This document shows, in pieces, positions 1 through 8,622 of a stretch of DNA of 64,000 nucleotides. The notes under the pieces were generated by a model that searched no databases, was not told where the DNA came from, and worked only from the letters and a program-made list of their open reading frames with translations. A program made the position numbers and the translations under genes. Origin of the DNA: Microbacterium testaceum StLB037 (GTDB taxonomy: Bacteria > Actinomycetota > Actinomycetes > Actinomycetales > Microbacteriaceae); assembly GCF_000202635.1 (NCBI RefSeq), contig NC_015125.1, positions 1,426,001 through 1,490,000 of the forward strand, written 5' to 3'. Position 1 is the first letter of the stretch, and every line of letters begins with the position of its first letter.

Positions 1-2
1 GC

Positions 3-698
3 GTGAGCGCAGCAACGACGGCAGCAGCCGAGGCCGACGAACGACCTCGGTCCGTGGGGCGCCCGCGAGTCGGCGTCCTCTCTCGCCGCCTCATCGGCGA
101 GACCGCCCTGCGCCTGCTCGACGACGATCGAGACACGGGTTTTCGCATGAGCGACCTGGCTCGGGCACTGGGCGTCCGCGTGTCATCGCTGTACAACCAC
201 GTCGAGAACAAGACGGCGGTCTTCGCGGAGATCCGCGAGATCCTGGCCGAACGGATCAACGGAGAAGCCGCGCCGGACCCCCGGTGGGACCGCGCCCTGC
301 ACAACTGGGCGCACGCCTACCGCGCGGCGTTCGCCGCGCACCCCTCCACGGTCGCGTACCTGTCCGCCCTCCCCCTGGACCCGCATTCGACCGTCGGCAC
401 CGCCTACGACCAACTGGCTTCCCAGCTTCAGGATGCCGGCTGGTCCACCGCGGAATCGATGAGCGTCATCGTGGCCGTGGAGTCCTTCGTGCTGGGTTCG
501 GCACTGGACGCCTCCGCCCCCCAGGACATGCTCGATCCGGGCGACCGGACCGATGTGCCCCGCTTCGCCGGCGCGTACATCGCGCGCCGCGAGCTGGCCG
601 CGGCCGAAGGAGTGACTCCCGCCGACCTCGCGTTCGCTCTCGGCCTCGACGCCCTGCTCGAGGGCCTCCGCCTGCGCCTGGAGCGCGCGGCCGCTTGA
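3..698 (+). CDS. TetR/AcrR family transcriptional regulator
   Basis: A 231-residue TetR-type repressor. The N-terminal DNA-binding domain has a helix-turn-helix at about residues 51-70 (MSDLARALGVRVSSLYNHV), and the helical C-terminal half is the expected ligand and dimer domain. The GTG at position 3 lies on the window edge, so an upstream start cannot be excluded, but the length fits the family. It is convergent with apt, and a dispersed inverted repeat lies just after its stop. No target operator is visible because its promoter is outside the window. The effector is unknown. Confidence 0.85.
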   Translation: MSAATTAAAEADERPRSVGRPRVGVLSRRLIGETALRLLDDDRDTGFRMSDLARALGVRVSSLYNHVENKTAVFAEIREILAERINGEAAPDPRWDRALHNWAHAYRAAFAAHPSTVAYLSALPLDPHSTVGTAYDQLASQLQDAGWSTAESMSVIVAVESFVLGSALDASAPQDMLDPGDRTDVPRFAGAYIARRELAAAEGVTPADLAFALGLDALLEGLRLRLERAAA

Positions 699-744
699 TC
701 CGCCCCCCCCCAAACCCGGGCCTCACGGCGCCGGCACACGGCGA

Positions 745-837
745 GCAGAACTCCCGAGAAACCGGATGCCGAGCACCCGGCGACCGCAGAAACACGCGCG
801 GCCTGAACCGCAAACGACGAGAACTCAGGAGTTCTGC
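745..837. repeat. Family-2 inverted repeat (GAACTCC.GAG arms)
   Basis: GCAGAACTCCCGAG (745-758) pairs with CTCAGGAGTTCTGC (824-837), with one mismatch. The 65-nt interior is unlike that of other copies. It sits between the convergent ends of the TetR gene and apt, where it could act as a bidirectional terminator. Related arms occur at 26414-26496, at 36023-36230 and inside kdpB. Confidence 0.75.
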
Positions 838-871
838 ACGCTCCGCCCGGCGGGCCCGCCGGGCGTGCGCG

Positions 872-1396
872 TCAGACGCGGAAGACCGCGTGCACGTCGC
901 CGCCGAGAGCCTCCCGACCGCCGAGGCCGTCGATCTCGAGCAGCGTCGCGATGCCGATGACCTCGCTCCCCACCGTCTCGAGCAGCTCGCGGCCGGCGGC
1001 GAGCGTGCCGCCCGTGGCCAGCACGTCGTCGAGCAGGAGCACGCGCGCACCGGCGGCGTTGTCGTCGTGCATCTCGATGGTCGCCGAGCCGTACTCGAGG
1101 TCGTACTCGATGGCGGCCGCGGGCCGGGGCAGCTTTCCCGCCTTGCGGATCGGCATGAGCCCGACGTTCGCGGCGATGGCGGCCGCACCCGCGAGGAGGA
1201 AGCCGCGCGCCTCGACTCCCGCGACGGCGTCGAACCGCCCCGCGAAGGGCTCGATGAGCGCCTCGACGACGGTGCGGAGCGCCGCGGCATCCGTCAGCAG
1301 GGGCGTGATGTCGCGGAAGACGATCCCCGGCTTCGGGTAGTCGGGAATGCTCGTGATCAGCGATTCGGCACGGGCGAGGTCGGAGGCGTCGGGCAC
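872..1396 (-). CDS. apt: Adenine phosphoribosyltransferase
   Basis: A type I phosphoribosyltransferase of 174 residues that converts adenine and PRPP to AMP in purine salvage, in the cytoplasm. The PRPP-binding loop VLLLDDVLATGG is at residues 119-130, and PDYPKPGIVFRDITPLL near the N-terminus is typical of Apt. Length is normal for the family. The start is GTG at 1394-1396. In many actinobacteria apt lies in the secDF-apt-relA region, but here it stands alone between a TetR gene and an alpha-glucosidase. A dispersed palindrome lies in the region upstream of its start. Confidence 0.93.
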   Translation of the reverse strand: MPDASDLARAESLITSIPDYPKPGIVFRDITPLLTDAAALRTVVEALIEPFAGRFDAVAGVEARGFLLAGAAAIAANVGLMPIRKAGKLPRPAAAIEYDLEYGSATIEMHDDNAAGARVLLLDDVLATGGTLAAGRELLETVGSEVIGIATLLEIDGLGGREALGGDVHAVFRV

Positions 1397-1439
1397 CGCC
1401 CCAGCCTAATCGCGCCCGCGCCGCCGTGCCTTTCCCCGT

Positions 1440-1496
1440 TGAGTGTCCAAAACACCCGGACGAATTTCGAAAGCCTCCGGGTGTTTTGGACACTCA
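1440..1496. repeat. Family-1 dispersed palindrome, copy 1
   Basis: Perfect 21-bp arms (1440-1460 and 1476-1496; core GAGTGTCCAAAACACCCGG) surround a 15-nt loop containing TTTCGAAA. This copy lies upstream of both apt and the alpha-glucosidase gene, so it is not at a gene end. Other copies are at 7150-7205, 27014-27074 and 38914-38970. Confidence 0.9.
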
Positions 1497-1499
1497 CGT

Positions 1500-1618
1500 G
1501 CGCGAGCGGGCGCGCGCGCGAGCGGGAGCGCGCGGGGGCGGGAGAGAGCGGGAGCGGGAGCGGGAGCGGGAGCGCGAGCGCGCGCGGGAGCCGGAGCGCC
1601 AGCAGGAGCGGCGGCGAG
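1500..1618. repeat. Simple repeat, imperfect (GGGAGC)n tract
   Basis: A strongly strand-biased purine/GC tract built on GCGGGA hexamers, with about four clean units near 1547-1572, then degenerate GCGCGAGC/GGAGC units. It directly follows palindrome copy 1 and fills the space to the alpha-glucosidase promoter. Open frames through it are artefacts of the repeat. Confidence 0.8.
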
Positions 1619-1626
1619 GGAGGCGC

Positions 1627-1657
1627 TTGACGGCGATGTAAGCGCTTGCACTAACGT
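1627..1657 (+). promoter_or_regulatory. Promoter and LacI-type operator of the alpha-glucosidase gene
   Basis: TGTAAGCGCTTGCA (1637-1650) is a near-palindrome with the central CG typical of LacI/GalR operators. It lies between a TTGACG -35-like hexamer (1627-1632) and TAACGT (1652-1657) as a possible -10; the 19-bp spacing is long. Transcription would start close to the ATG at 1665, implying a nearly leaderless mRNA. The likely repressor is the LacI protein encoded at 3371-4378. Confidence 0.6.
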
Positions 1658-1664
1658 AGCCCGC

Positions 1665-3344
1665 ATGACTTTCACGCAGCAGGACTCGCGACCCGAACTC
1701 GCGTCCGCACCCGGCTCGGAGTGGTGGCGCACCGCCGTCATCTACCAGATCTACCCCCGCTCGTTCGCCGACGCCTCGGGCGACGGCCTGGGCGACCTGC
1801 CCGGCGTCACCACCCACCTCGACGACCTGAAGCAGCTGGGAGTGGATGCCATCTGGCTGAGCCCCTTCCAGCGTTCCCCGCAGAAGGACGCGGGGTACGA
1901 CGTCGCCGACTACCGCGACGTCGACCCGATCTTCGGCACCCTGGCCGACTTCGACGCGATGCTCGCGGGCGCGCACGAGCGTGGCATCCGGGTCATCGTC
2001 GACCTCGTTCCCAACCACTCGAGCGATCAGCACGTGTGGTTCCAGGAGGCGCTGAAGGCCGCGCCCGGCAGCCCCGAGCGCGCGCGGTACATCTTCCGCG
2101 ACGGCAAGGGCGAGAACGGCGAGCTGCCCCCGAACAACTGGGAGAGCGTCTTCGGCGGCGGCATGTGGAAGCGCGTGACCGAGGCCGACGGCACCCCCGG
2201 TCAGTGGTACCTGCACATCTTCGACGAGAGCCAGCCCGACTTCGACTGGACCAACGACGAGGTGCGCGCGGAGTTCCGCGACATCCTGCGCTTCTGGCTC
2301 GACCGCGGGGTCGACGGATTCCGCGTCGACGTGGCGCACGGCCTCATCAAGGCCGAGGGGCTGCCTGACTTCACGCCCGACCCCGAGGGCGGCTCCATGG
2401 GCGGCGACACCGCCGAGGTGCCCTACTGGGGTCAGCCGGGGGTCCACGACGTGTGGCGCGAGTGGCACGAGGTGCTCGCCGAGTACGACGGCGACCGCGC
2501 GCTCTGCGCCGAGGCGTGGCTGCCCACCGTCGAGCAGACGGCGCTGTGGGTGCGGCCCGACGAGATGCACCAGGCGTTCAACTTCCACTACCTCGAGACG
2601 AAATGGGATGCCGCCGCCCTCCGCGCCGTCATCACCGAGTCGCTCGAGGAGTACGGCGCCGTCGGCGCCCCGAGCACCTGGGTGCTGTCGAACCACGATG
2701 TCGTCCGCCACGCCTCGCGCCTCGCGCTGACGGCCGAGAACCCGCAGGGCGCGGGCATCGGCCCGAAGTCGCCCGGCCAGCCCGACCCGGTGAAGGGGCT
2801 GCACCGCGCCCGCGCCGCGACCTCGCTCATGCTCGCGCTCCCGGGCTCGTCGTACCTCTACCAGGGCGAGGAGCTCGGCCTGCCCGAGGTCATCGACCTG
2901 CCCGACGATGCTCGCCAGGACCCCACCTGGTTCCGCACGAACGGCGAGCGCTACGGGCGCGACGGATGCCGCGTGCCGATCCCGTGGACCGCCGACGCCC
3001 CCGCGTACGGCTTCAACACCACCGGCGAGTCGTGGCTGCCGCAGCCCGCCGAGTGGGCCGCCCTCGCGCGGGACGCGCAGGTCGACGACCCCGCCTCGAC
3101 GCTGTCGCTCTACCGTTCGCTGCTGGCCGAGCGTCGCGCCCGCAACCTGGGTGCCGGCGACGTCGAGTGGCTGGACGGCTACGGCGAGGATGTCGTGGCG
3201 TTCCGGAACGGCTCGCTCACCGTGATCGCGAACCTCGGCGACGAGGCTGTCGAGCTCCCCGCGGGCGAGGTCCTCGTCGCGAGCGGTCCGCTCGACGGCG
3301 ACCTTCTGCCCACCGACACGACCGTCTGGATCGCGGCGGCGTAA
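1665..3344 (+). CDS. GH13 alpha-glucosidase (oligo-1,6-glucosidase type)
   Basis: A cytoplasmic alpha-glucosidase of 559 residues with no signal peptide. It begins with the GH13 signature WWRTAVIYQIYPRSF. The catalytic set is present: nucleophile Asp222 in DGFRVDV, acid/base Glu283 in CAEAW, and third Asp345 in SNHDVVRH. The usual GH13 glucosidases of this type hydrolyse maltose, isomaltose or sucrose-like oligosaccharides; the exact substrate cannot be read here. I chose ATG 1665 because the open frame upstream runs through a simple repeat and a palindrome, and the operator lies just before this ATG. The LacI gene starts 27 bp downstream in the same direction, suggesting a small self-regulated operon. 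Confidence 0.9.
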   Translation: MTFTQQDSRPELASAPGSEWWRTAVIYQIYPRSFADASGDGLGDLPGVTTHLDDLKQLGVDAIWLSPFQRSPQKDAGYDVADYRDVDPIFGTLADFDAMLAGAHERGIRVIVDLVPNHSSDQHVWFQEALKAAPGSPERARYIFRDGKGENGELPPNNWESVFGGGMWKRVTEADGTPGQWYLHIFDESQPDFDWTNDEVRAEFRDILRFWLDRGVDGFRVDVAHGLIKAEGLPDFTPDPEGGSMGGDTAEVPYWGQPGVHDVWREWHEVLAEYDGDRALCAEAWLPTVEQTALWVRPDEMHQAFNFHYLETKWDAAALRAVITESLEEYGAVGAPSTWVLSNHDVVRHASRLALTAENPQGAGIGPKSPGQPDPVKGLHRARAATSLMLALPGSSYLYQGEELGLPEVIDLPDDARQDPTWFRTNGERYGRDGCRVPIPWTADAPAYGFNTTGESWLPQPAEWAALARDAQVDDPASTLSLYRSLLAERRARNLGAGDVEWLDGYGEDVVAFRNGSLTVIANLGDEAVELPAGEVLVASGPLDGDLLPTDTTVWIAAA

Positions 3345-3370
3345 GCCGCGGCATCCGGAATCGCGAGACC

Positions 3371-4378
3371 GTGGCCGGTATCGACGACGTCGCCCGCGCG
3401 GCGGGAGTGTCGACGGCCACGGTCTCGCGGGCGTTGAGCGGGCGCGGTCCCGTCTCGACCGCGACGCGCGATCGCGTGCTCGCCGCCGCCGAACGGCTCG
3501 GGTACGTCGTCTCGGCGGCCGCATCGACCCTGGCCACCGGGCGCGCCCGGGCCGTCGGGGTGGTCGTGCCTTTCCTCGACCGGTGGTTCTTCAGCACGGT
3601 GCTCGCCGGGATCTCCGACGCGCTCGTGCGCGAGGGCTACGACATCACGCTCTACAGCGTGAGCGCCGACCCCGCCGAGCGCCGCCGCGTGTTCGACGAC
3701 CACCTGCGGCGTCGCCGTATCGACGCGGTCATCACGATCGCGATCGAGATGGATGCCGCCGAGTCGGCGCTCCTTCGCTCCCTCGGGGTCCCGGTGGTCT
3801 CGATCGGCGGCCCCAACCCGCTGCTGACCACCCTGACCGTCGACGACCGCGCCGTGGGGCGCCTCGCCACGGAGCACCTCATGGCTCTCGGCCACCGTCG
3901 CGTCGGCCACATCGGCGCCGATCCCACGACCGACGCGGCGTCCTCGGTCCCCGCCCTGCGTCGCCGCGGCTTCACCGAGACGATGGATGCCATCGGCGCC
4001 ACCGCCGTGTTCGAGCCGGCCGACTTCACCATCGAGGGTGGCTCCGCGGCGGCCACCCGCACGCTCAGCGGCGAGGATCCTCCGACGGCGATCTTCGCGG
4101 CATCCGACGAGATGGCGATCGGTGCGATCCTCGCCGCGCGCGAACTCGGCCTGCGCGTGCCCGCCGACGTCTCGATCATCGGCGTGGACGGACACGAGCT
4201 CGGGCGATGGTTCGGCCTCACGACCGTCGACCAGTTCGCGCGCGGCCAGGGCGAACGCGCAGCCGAGGCGGCTCTCGCCGAGCTCGACGGCGCCGAGCCC
4301 GCACCCGGCCTCGGGACCCTCCCGTTCGAGCTGGTCGATCGCGGGTCGACGGGTCCGGTCGAGGCCTCGCGGCGCTGA
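3371..4378 (+). CDS. LacI family transcriptional regulator
   Basis: A 335-residue LacI/GalR repressor. The N-terminal helix-turn-helix covers about residues 4-25 (IDDVARAAGVSTATVSRAL), followed by the hinge helix region and a periplasmic-binding-like sugar-sensing domain. The GTG start at 3371 is the only reasonable one, as no other start precedes the DNA-binding helix. It follows the GH13 gene by 26 bp and probably binds the operator at 1637-1650, giving autoregulated control of glucoside use (inference). Confidence 0.88.
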   Translation: MAGIDDVARAAGVSTATVSRALSGRGPVSTATRDRVLAAAERLGYVVSAAASTLATGRARAVGVVVPFLDRWFFSTVLAGISDALVREGYDITLYSVSADPAERRRVFDDHLRRRRIDAVITIAIEMDAAESALLRSLGVPVVSIGGPNPLLTTLTVDDRAVGRLATEHLMALGHRRVGHIGADPTTDAASSVPALRRRGFTETMDAIGATAVFEPADFTIEGGSAAATRTLSGEDPPTAIFAASDEMAIGAILAARELGLRVPADVSIIGVDGHELGRWFGLTTVDQFARGQGERAAEAALAELDGAEPAPGLGTLPFELVDRGSTGPVEASRR

Positions 4379-4443
4379 GGCACCCGACTACGGCACCGGG
4401 GTCCGGCATCCGGCCAACGGACCGATGACGGGCGCACGGCGAC

Positions 4444-4470
4444 GCGGGGCCTCGGCATCCCGGGCCCCGC
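4444..4470. terminator. Hairpin between convergent genes
   Basis: GCGGGGC (4444-4450) pairs with GCCCCGC (4464-4470) across a 13-nt loop. It lies between the LacI gene and the convergent membrane protein gene, so a bidirectional terminator is likely. There is no U-tract, as is common in high-GC actinobacteria. Confidence 0.5.
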
Positions 4471-4477
4471 GCCGAGA

Positions 4478-5722
4478 TCAGCGCGCGGATCCCTGCAACG
4501 ACCCCGTGGTCTCTTCGGCCGGGTCGGTGACCAGGCACGAGATCTCGCGGTCGCCCTGGGTCCAGGTGTCGCTCGAGGGACCGATGTAGTTGTACTCGAG
4601 CGTCGAGTCGGCGTACGAGACGCCGATGTAGGACTGGAACGCGGCGTCGCACTGCTCCTGCGCCGAGGCGGTGATCGCGTCGTCGCCGGGGAAGGTGCCG
4701 TCGGGCACCGTGAAGTTGCCGAACACCTCGTACGTGTGCGGAAGACCGCAGTCGACGAGGTTGTCGCTCGTGATGTATCCCGTCGAGATGTCGTCGAGGC
4801 ACTGTCCGACCTGCAGCGACAGGAACTCGGTCGGCGCGTTCTGGTTCGGGTCGAAGAAGCCCCCGTCGTCCGTAGACTGCGCCTCCTCGGCCGCCGCGCC
4901 GATCGCGATGAAGACGAAGAAGAGGATCACGCCGACGATGCTGAGCAGCGTCATCACAGAGCCGACGATGATTCCGGCGATCGCGAGCCCGCGACCCTTC
5001 TCCCCGGTGCGCTTGACCTGAGAGAGCCCGACCGCGCCGGCGATGATGCCACCGATCGGCACGACGAAGCCCAGCACCAGCGCGAAGATCGACACGACGT
5101 TGGTGCGGTTCGCGTAGTCCACGGGCGGGGGGATGGATGCCGACCCGGCGTAGGCCGGCACACCGCCCGGCTGCGCCCCGGCGTACGGAGCCCCAGCGGA
5201 GGGCGCGCCGGTGTACGGCGGGGCGGGGGGACCCGCCGGGGTCTCGGGCGCCGCCGTGCCCTCGGGCGCCGGCGCACTCTCGGGAGCGGGAGCGCCCTCG
5301 GGAGTCGGAGCCCCCGGTGCCGCGGCGTCCGGCGCCGGCGCCGGCGGGACGGGAACTGCGCCCTGGACGAGACCCTGCTCCGCGAGCCGTACGCCGGTCC
5401 GGTGCGCCGCTTCGCGGACCACGTCGCCCGCCTTGACCGCGCCGACCGCGCCGCCCTTGAAGAAGCCGCCGGCTGCGGAGTGGACGAACTCGACCACCGC
5501 GCCACCCGGCTCGTCCCTCACGTGGACGTCGAAGCGGACGTGCATGTCCTGCCCGGCGAAAGCGCCCGCGATGAGGGTCGTGCCCAAGCTCCCGCGCGAC
5601 ACGTCGAGCGACCCCGTCGCCGTCGGCTGAACGGTGAACCCCTGCTCGACGAGAGCTGAGGCGACGGCGTCACGCGCCGGTCCGGCGGGGAGTGTGAGAC
5701 GGATGACGACGGGCTCGGGCAT
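4478..5722 (-). CDS. DUF4190/septum-formation-like membrane protein
   Basis: A 414-residue protein. Residues 1-120 form a domain without a recognised function, rich in beta-type residues. A Pro/Ala-rich linker follows (about 122-205). Two transmembrane segments (about 209-233 and 246-275) separated by the LSQVKRTGEKGRGLAIAG loop match DUF4190. The C-terminal extracellular part (about 298-405) has four or more cysteines and resembles the actinobacterial septum-formation domain. It is probably membrane-anchored with its C-terminal domain outside. No partner gene is adjacent. The assignment rests on domain layout; the biochemical role is unknown. Confidence 0.75.
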   Translation of the reverse strand: MPEPVVIRLTLPAGPARDAVASALVEQGFTVQPTATGSLDVSRGSLGTTLIAGAFAGQDMHVRFDVHVRDEPGGAVVEFVHSAAGGFFKGGAVGAVKAGDVVREAAHRTGVRLAEQGLVQGAVPVPPAPAPDAAAPGAPTPEGAPAPESAPAPEGTAAPETPAGPPAPPYTGAPSAGAPYAGAQPGGVPAYAGSASIPPPVDYANRTNVVSIFALVLGFVVPIGGIIAGAVGLSQVKRTGEKGRGLAIAGIIVGSVMTLLSIVGVILFFVFIAIGAAAEEAQSTDDGGFFDPNQNAPTEFLSLQVGQCLDDISTGYITSDNLVDCGLPHTYEVFGNFTVPDGTFPGDDAITASAQEQCDAAFQSYIGVSYADSTLEYNYIGPSSDTWTQGDREISCLVTDPAEETTGSLQGSAR

Positions 5723-5834
5723 AGCAACTCCTGGGGATTTTCCGCGACGGCGTCGCGCAGAACAGGAGCATCATAGCGATGCGCCCCACCCCCCGCTCGG
5801 ACGGGCGAGGGCGTGACAAAACCCCTCCGGAGCG

Positions 5835-7028
5835 CTAGCGGATACGGCCGGGGAGGTCGTCGCGCGTCAACCGGTCGGCCTCGGCGAGGACGCTCCGCGC
5901 CGCGTCGCGCGCCTCCTCCACGTTCCACAACAGCACGCCGACGACCCGGTCGTCGTCGAGGTAGTAGACGACGCCTCGCTCGGGGTCGATCCAGTCCTCG
6001 ACCGTGTCGAGCGAGGAATCCAGCGTTCCGACCGCCTCGTACCGGATGCCGAACACCGCGGAGTAGTAGTACGGCGTGTGCGTGTACGGCTCGGCGGCGC
6101 CCGCGAGGTTGCGCCCCGCGGCCCGCCCCTGCTCGTTCGCGTTGTCGACGTGCTCGACGCGGCGACGCCCGAGAAGACGGTCGGGGTAGCTCGCGACGTC
6201 GCCCGCGGCCCACACCCCGTCGGCGGAGGTGCGCAGCTGCGCGTCGACGACGACGCCGTCCTCCACGGTGAGCCCGGCCGCCTCGGCCAGCTCCGTGGCG
6301 ACCTCGATGCCGAGGCCGCTGACCACGGCGTCCGCGCGCACCACGTCGCCGTTCTCGAGCTCGAGGCGCACGCCGTCGGCATCCGCTTCTCCGCCCGTGA
6401 CCTTGGCGCCGGCCACGATCTCGACGCCCGCGTCCCGAAAGAGCTTCTCGAACCGTTCGGCGAGGGCGGCGGGGAAGATCGCGTCGCCGAGGACGGCGCC
6501 GGTGTGGATGAGCACCGTGTCGACGCCGTTCTGGATGAGAGCCGCGGCGAGCTCGGAGCCGATGTAGCCCGCGCCCACCACCGCGATGCGGTCGACCTCG
6601 TCCGCGAGCGCACGCAGTCGGCGGTAGTCCTCGGCGGTGCGGAACGTCAGCACCCGCGCACCGCTTGAGCGGTCCTCGATCGGCAGGGGGACGGGCTTGC
6701 CCCCGGTGGCGAGGAGAAGGGTTCCGTACGTGAACGTCTGGCCGTCGGCATCCACTTCGCGTGCGTCGGGGCGGATCGCCGTCACGCGCGTGCGCAGGCG
6801 GATGTCGGCGCCGGCGTCGTCGGCGGTGCCGAGCGGCACTTTCTCCCACGTGAACTCGTCATCGGTCCAGAGCTTCTTGCTGAGCGCGGGCCGCGTGTAG
6901 GGGGCGTCGACGTCGTCGCTCAGGATGCCGATCGTCCCGTCCGCATCGAGCTCCCGGATGCCGCGCGCCGCCGTGTCCGCGACCATGCCGCCGCCGACGA
7001 TGAGGTGATCGAAGTGAGTGGTGCTCAT
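5835..7028 (-). CDS. FAD-dependent NAD(P)H oxidoreductase (ferredoxin/rubredoxin reductase type)
   Basis: A 397-residue pyridine nucleotide-disulfide type flavoprotein lacking a redox-active CxxxxC. The FAD motif IVGGGMVADTAARG is near residues 10-23, the NAD(P)H motif VVGAGYIGSELAAAL is at about 150-164, and the second FAD motif ADGVWAAGDVA is at about 269-279. The layout matches ferredoxin and rubredoxin reductases and AIF-like proteins. The start is ATG 7026-7028, because the open frame upstream runs into a dispersed palindrome. No ferredoxin or P450 gene is nearby, so the electron acceptor is unknown. Confidence 0.87.
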   Translation of the reverse strand: MSTTHFDHLIVGGGMVADTAARGIRELDADGTIGILSDDVDAPYTRPALSKKLWTDDEFTWEKVPLGTADDAGADIRLRTRVTAIRPDAREVDADGQTFTYGTLLLATGGKPVPLPIEDRSSGARVLTFRTAEDYRRLRALADEVDRIAVVGAGYIGSELAAALIQNGVDTVLIHTGAVLGDAIFPAALAERFEKLFRDAGVEIVAGAKVTGGEADADGVRLELENGDVVRADAVVSGLGIEVATELAEAAGLTVEDGVVVDAQLRTSADGVWAAGDVASYPDRLLGRRRVEHVDNANEQGRAAGRNLAGAAEPYTHTPYYYSAVFGIRYEAVGTLDSSLDTVEDWIDPERGVVYYLDDDRVVGVLLWNVEEARDAARSVLAEADRLTRDDLPGRIR

Positions 7029-7149
7029 GCGGCCAGCCTCGCCGTCGCACCCGAGCGACCGGGGCGGCTTGCCAGGGGTCGTGGCATCCGGTAGCGCCGC
7101 CGGGGCGGTATCGGCCGGGGCGCGTGGCCGGGAGGCGTGGAAGCACTGT

Positions 7150-7205
7150 TGAGTGTCCGAAACACCCGGACGTTCTTTCGAAGCGTCCGGTGTCTTGGAC
7201 ACTGA
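7150..7205. repeat. Family-1 dispersed palindrome, copy 2 (degenerate)
   Basis: The left arm GAGTGTCCGAAACACCCGG and a right arm missing one G of the GGG run (TCCGGTGTCTTGGACACTGA) flank a TTTCGAA loop. It lies between divergent genes, upstream of both the reductase and the amidohydrolase. It has diverged more than the other copies. Confidence 0.85.
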
Positions 7206-7269
7206 ACGGCGCGACACGAGCGCGACGCGGGACCGGACACCGCCCTCAGCGGCGAACTAGGCTCGGGGC

Positions 7270-8484
7270 ATGAGCGTCGACCTCGAGAATCTGTACATCG
7301 ACCTGCACGCCCACCCCGAGCTGTCGTTCCAGGAGACGCGCACGGCGGGCGTCATCGCACGGCACCTCACCGAGCTCGGGCTCGAGTTCGAAGAGGGGGT
7401 CGGCCGTACGGGCATCGTCACGCGGATCGACAACGGCGACGGCCCGGTCGTGTGGCTCCGCGCCGACACCGATGGCCTGCCGGTCGAGGAGCAGACGGGC
7501 CTCGCGTACGCGAGCACCGCCCGCGGCACCGACCCGGCGGGCAACGCCGTGCCCGTCATGCACGCGTGCGGGCACGACATGCACATCACCGCCATGATCG
7601 GGGCGCTCGAGCGGCTCGTCGCGACGACCGACGAGTGGTCGGGCACCGTGATCGCGGTGTTCCAGCCCGCCGAGGAGTACGGCGCGGGTGCACGCGCGAT
7701 GCTCGACGACGGCATTCTGGACCGGTACCCGAAGCCCGACATCGTGCTCGGTCAGCATGTGACGCCGCTCCCCGCGGGCACGATCGGCGTGCGCCCGGGC
7801 ACCCAGATGGCGGCATCCGACGGGCTCACCGTCGTCCTGCATGGCCGTGGCGGACACGGCTCGCGCCCGCACTCCACGATCGACCCGGTCGTCATGGCCG
7901 CGGCGACGGTCATGCGGCTGCAGACGATCGTGTCGCGCGAGGTCGACCCCCGCGACGTCGCCGTCGTGACCGTGGGCTCGATCCACGCGGGGCTGAAGAA
8001 CAACATCATCCCCGCCGAGGCGAAGCTCGAGCTGAGCCTGCGCTACCCCGACGACGCCGCCCGTGACCGCGTGCTCGAGAAGGTCGAGCGCATCGTGCGC
8101 GCCGAGGCGCAGGCCTCCGGCGCCGAGCAGACCCCCACGATCACCACCGACCACACGCTGCCGCCGACGATCAACGATCCGGACGCCACGGCCCGCCTGA
8201 CCGCGGCCTTCCGTCGGGCGTTCGGCGAGACCAGCGTCGTCGACCCGGGCATGTTCACCGGCAGCGAAGACGTCTCGTGGTTCGCGCGCGACGCGGGCGT
8301 GCCCCTCGTTTACTGGTTCTGGGGCGGGGTGGACCCGCAGGCCTTCGCCGACGCCCTGGCCGGCGGCACGATCGAGCGCGACATCCCCACCAACCACTCG
8401 CCCTTCTTCGCCCCGGTGATGCAGCCGACGATCGACCGCGGTGTGGAGAACCTCGTCGTGGCGGCGCGGGAGTTCCTGGGCTGA
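7270..8484 (+). CDS. M20 family metallo-amidohydrolase (N-acyl amino acid type)
   Basis: A 404-residue M20D-type amidohydrolase. Metal and catalytic motifs are LRADTDGLP (64-71), HACGHDMH (98-105) and PAEE (133-136), and a C-terminal His lies in NHSPFF near 376. The dimerisation/lid domain lies between. Relatives cleave N-acyl or indole-acetyl amino acids or hippurate; the substrate here is not predictable. It is cytoplasmic with no signal peptide. A hairpin at 8573-8603 closes this gene and the convergent glycosidase gene. Confidence 0.9.
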   Translation: MSVDLENLYIDLHAHPELSFQETRTAGVIARHLTELGLEFEEGVGRTGIVTRIDNGDGPVVWLRADTDGLPVEEQTGLAYASTARGTDPAGNAVPVMHACGHDMHITAMIGALERLVATTDEWSGTVIAVFQPAEEYGAGARAMLDDGILDRYPKPDIVLGQHVTPLPAGTIGVRPGTQMAASDGLTVVLHGRGGHGSRPHSTIDPVVMAAATVMRLQTIVSREVDPRDVAVVTVGSIHAGLKNNIIPAEAKLELSLRYPDDAARDRVLEKVERIVRAEAQASGAEQTPTITTDHTLPPTINDPDATARLTAAFRRAFGETSVVDPGMFTGSEDVSWFARDAGVPLVYWFWGGVDPQAFADALAGGTIERDIPTNHSPFFAPVMQPTIDRGVENLVVAAREFLG

Positions 8485-8572
8485 GGTCGGGGCACGCGTC
8501 TGCGGTGGCGAGCTGCCGAAGCCGCCGGCCAGGCACGGCATCCCGGTCGCTGCCAGGCGGTCGTTCAACGAA

Positions 8573-8603
8573 GGCGCCCGCACCCCCAACGGGCGCGGGC
8601 GCC
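8573..8603. terminator. Bidirectional hairpin terminator
   Basis: GGCGCCCGC (8573-8581) pairs with GCGGGCGCC (8595-8603) over a 13-nt loop, between the convergent amidohydrolase and secreted glycosidase genes. Confidence 0.6.
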
Positions 8604-8622
8604 TCCGCGCGGTCGCGGGACG

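Noticed and set aside
1443..1664. N-terminal extension of the alpha-glucosidase frame
   Set aside because: It translates a palindrome and a simple repeat and passes through the promoter and operator; ATG 1665 gives the usual N-terminus.
1494..3524. 676-codon open frame on the minus strand across the alpha-glucosidase gene
   Set aside because: Composition artefact: the plus strand has the full GH13 active site in good codon use, while this frame is Arg/Gly-rich without domains.
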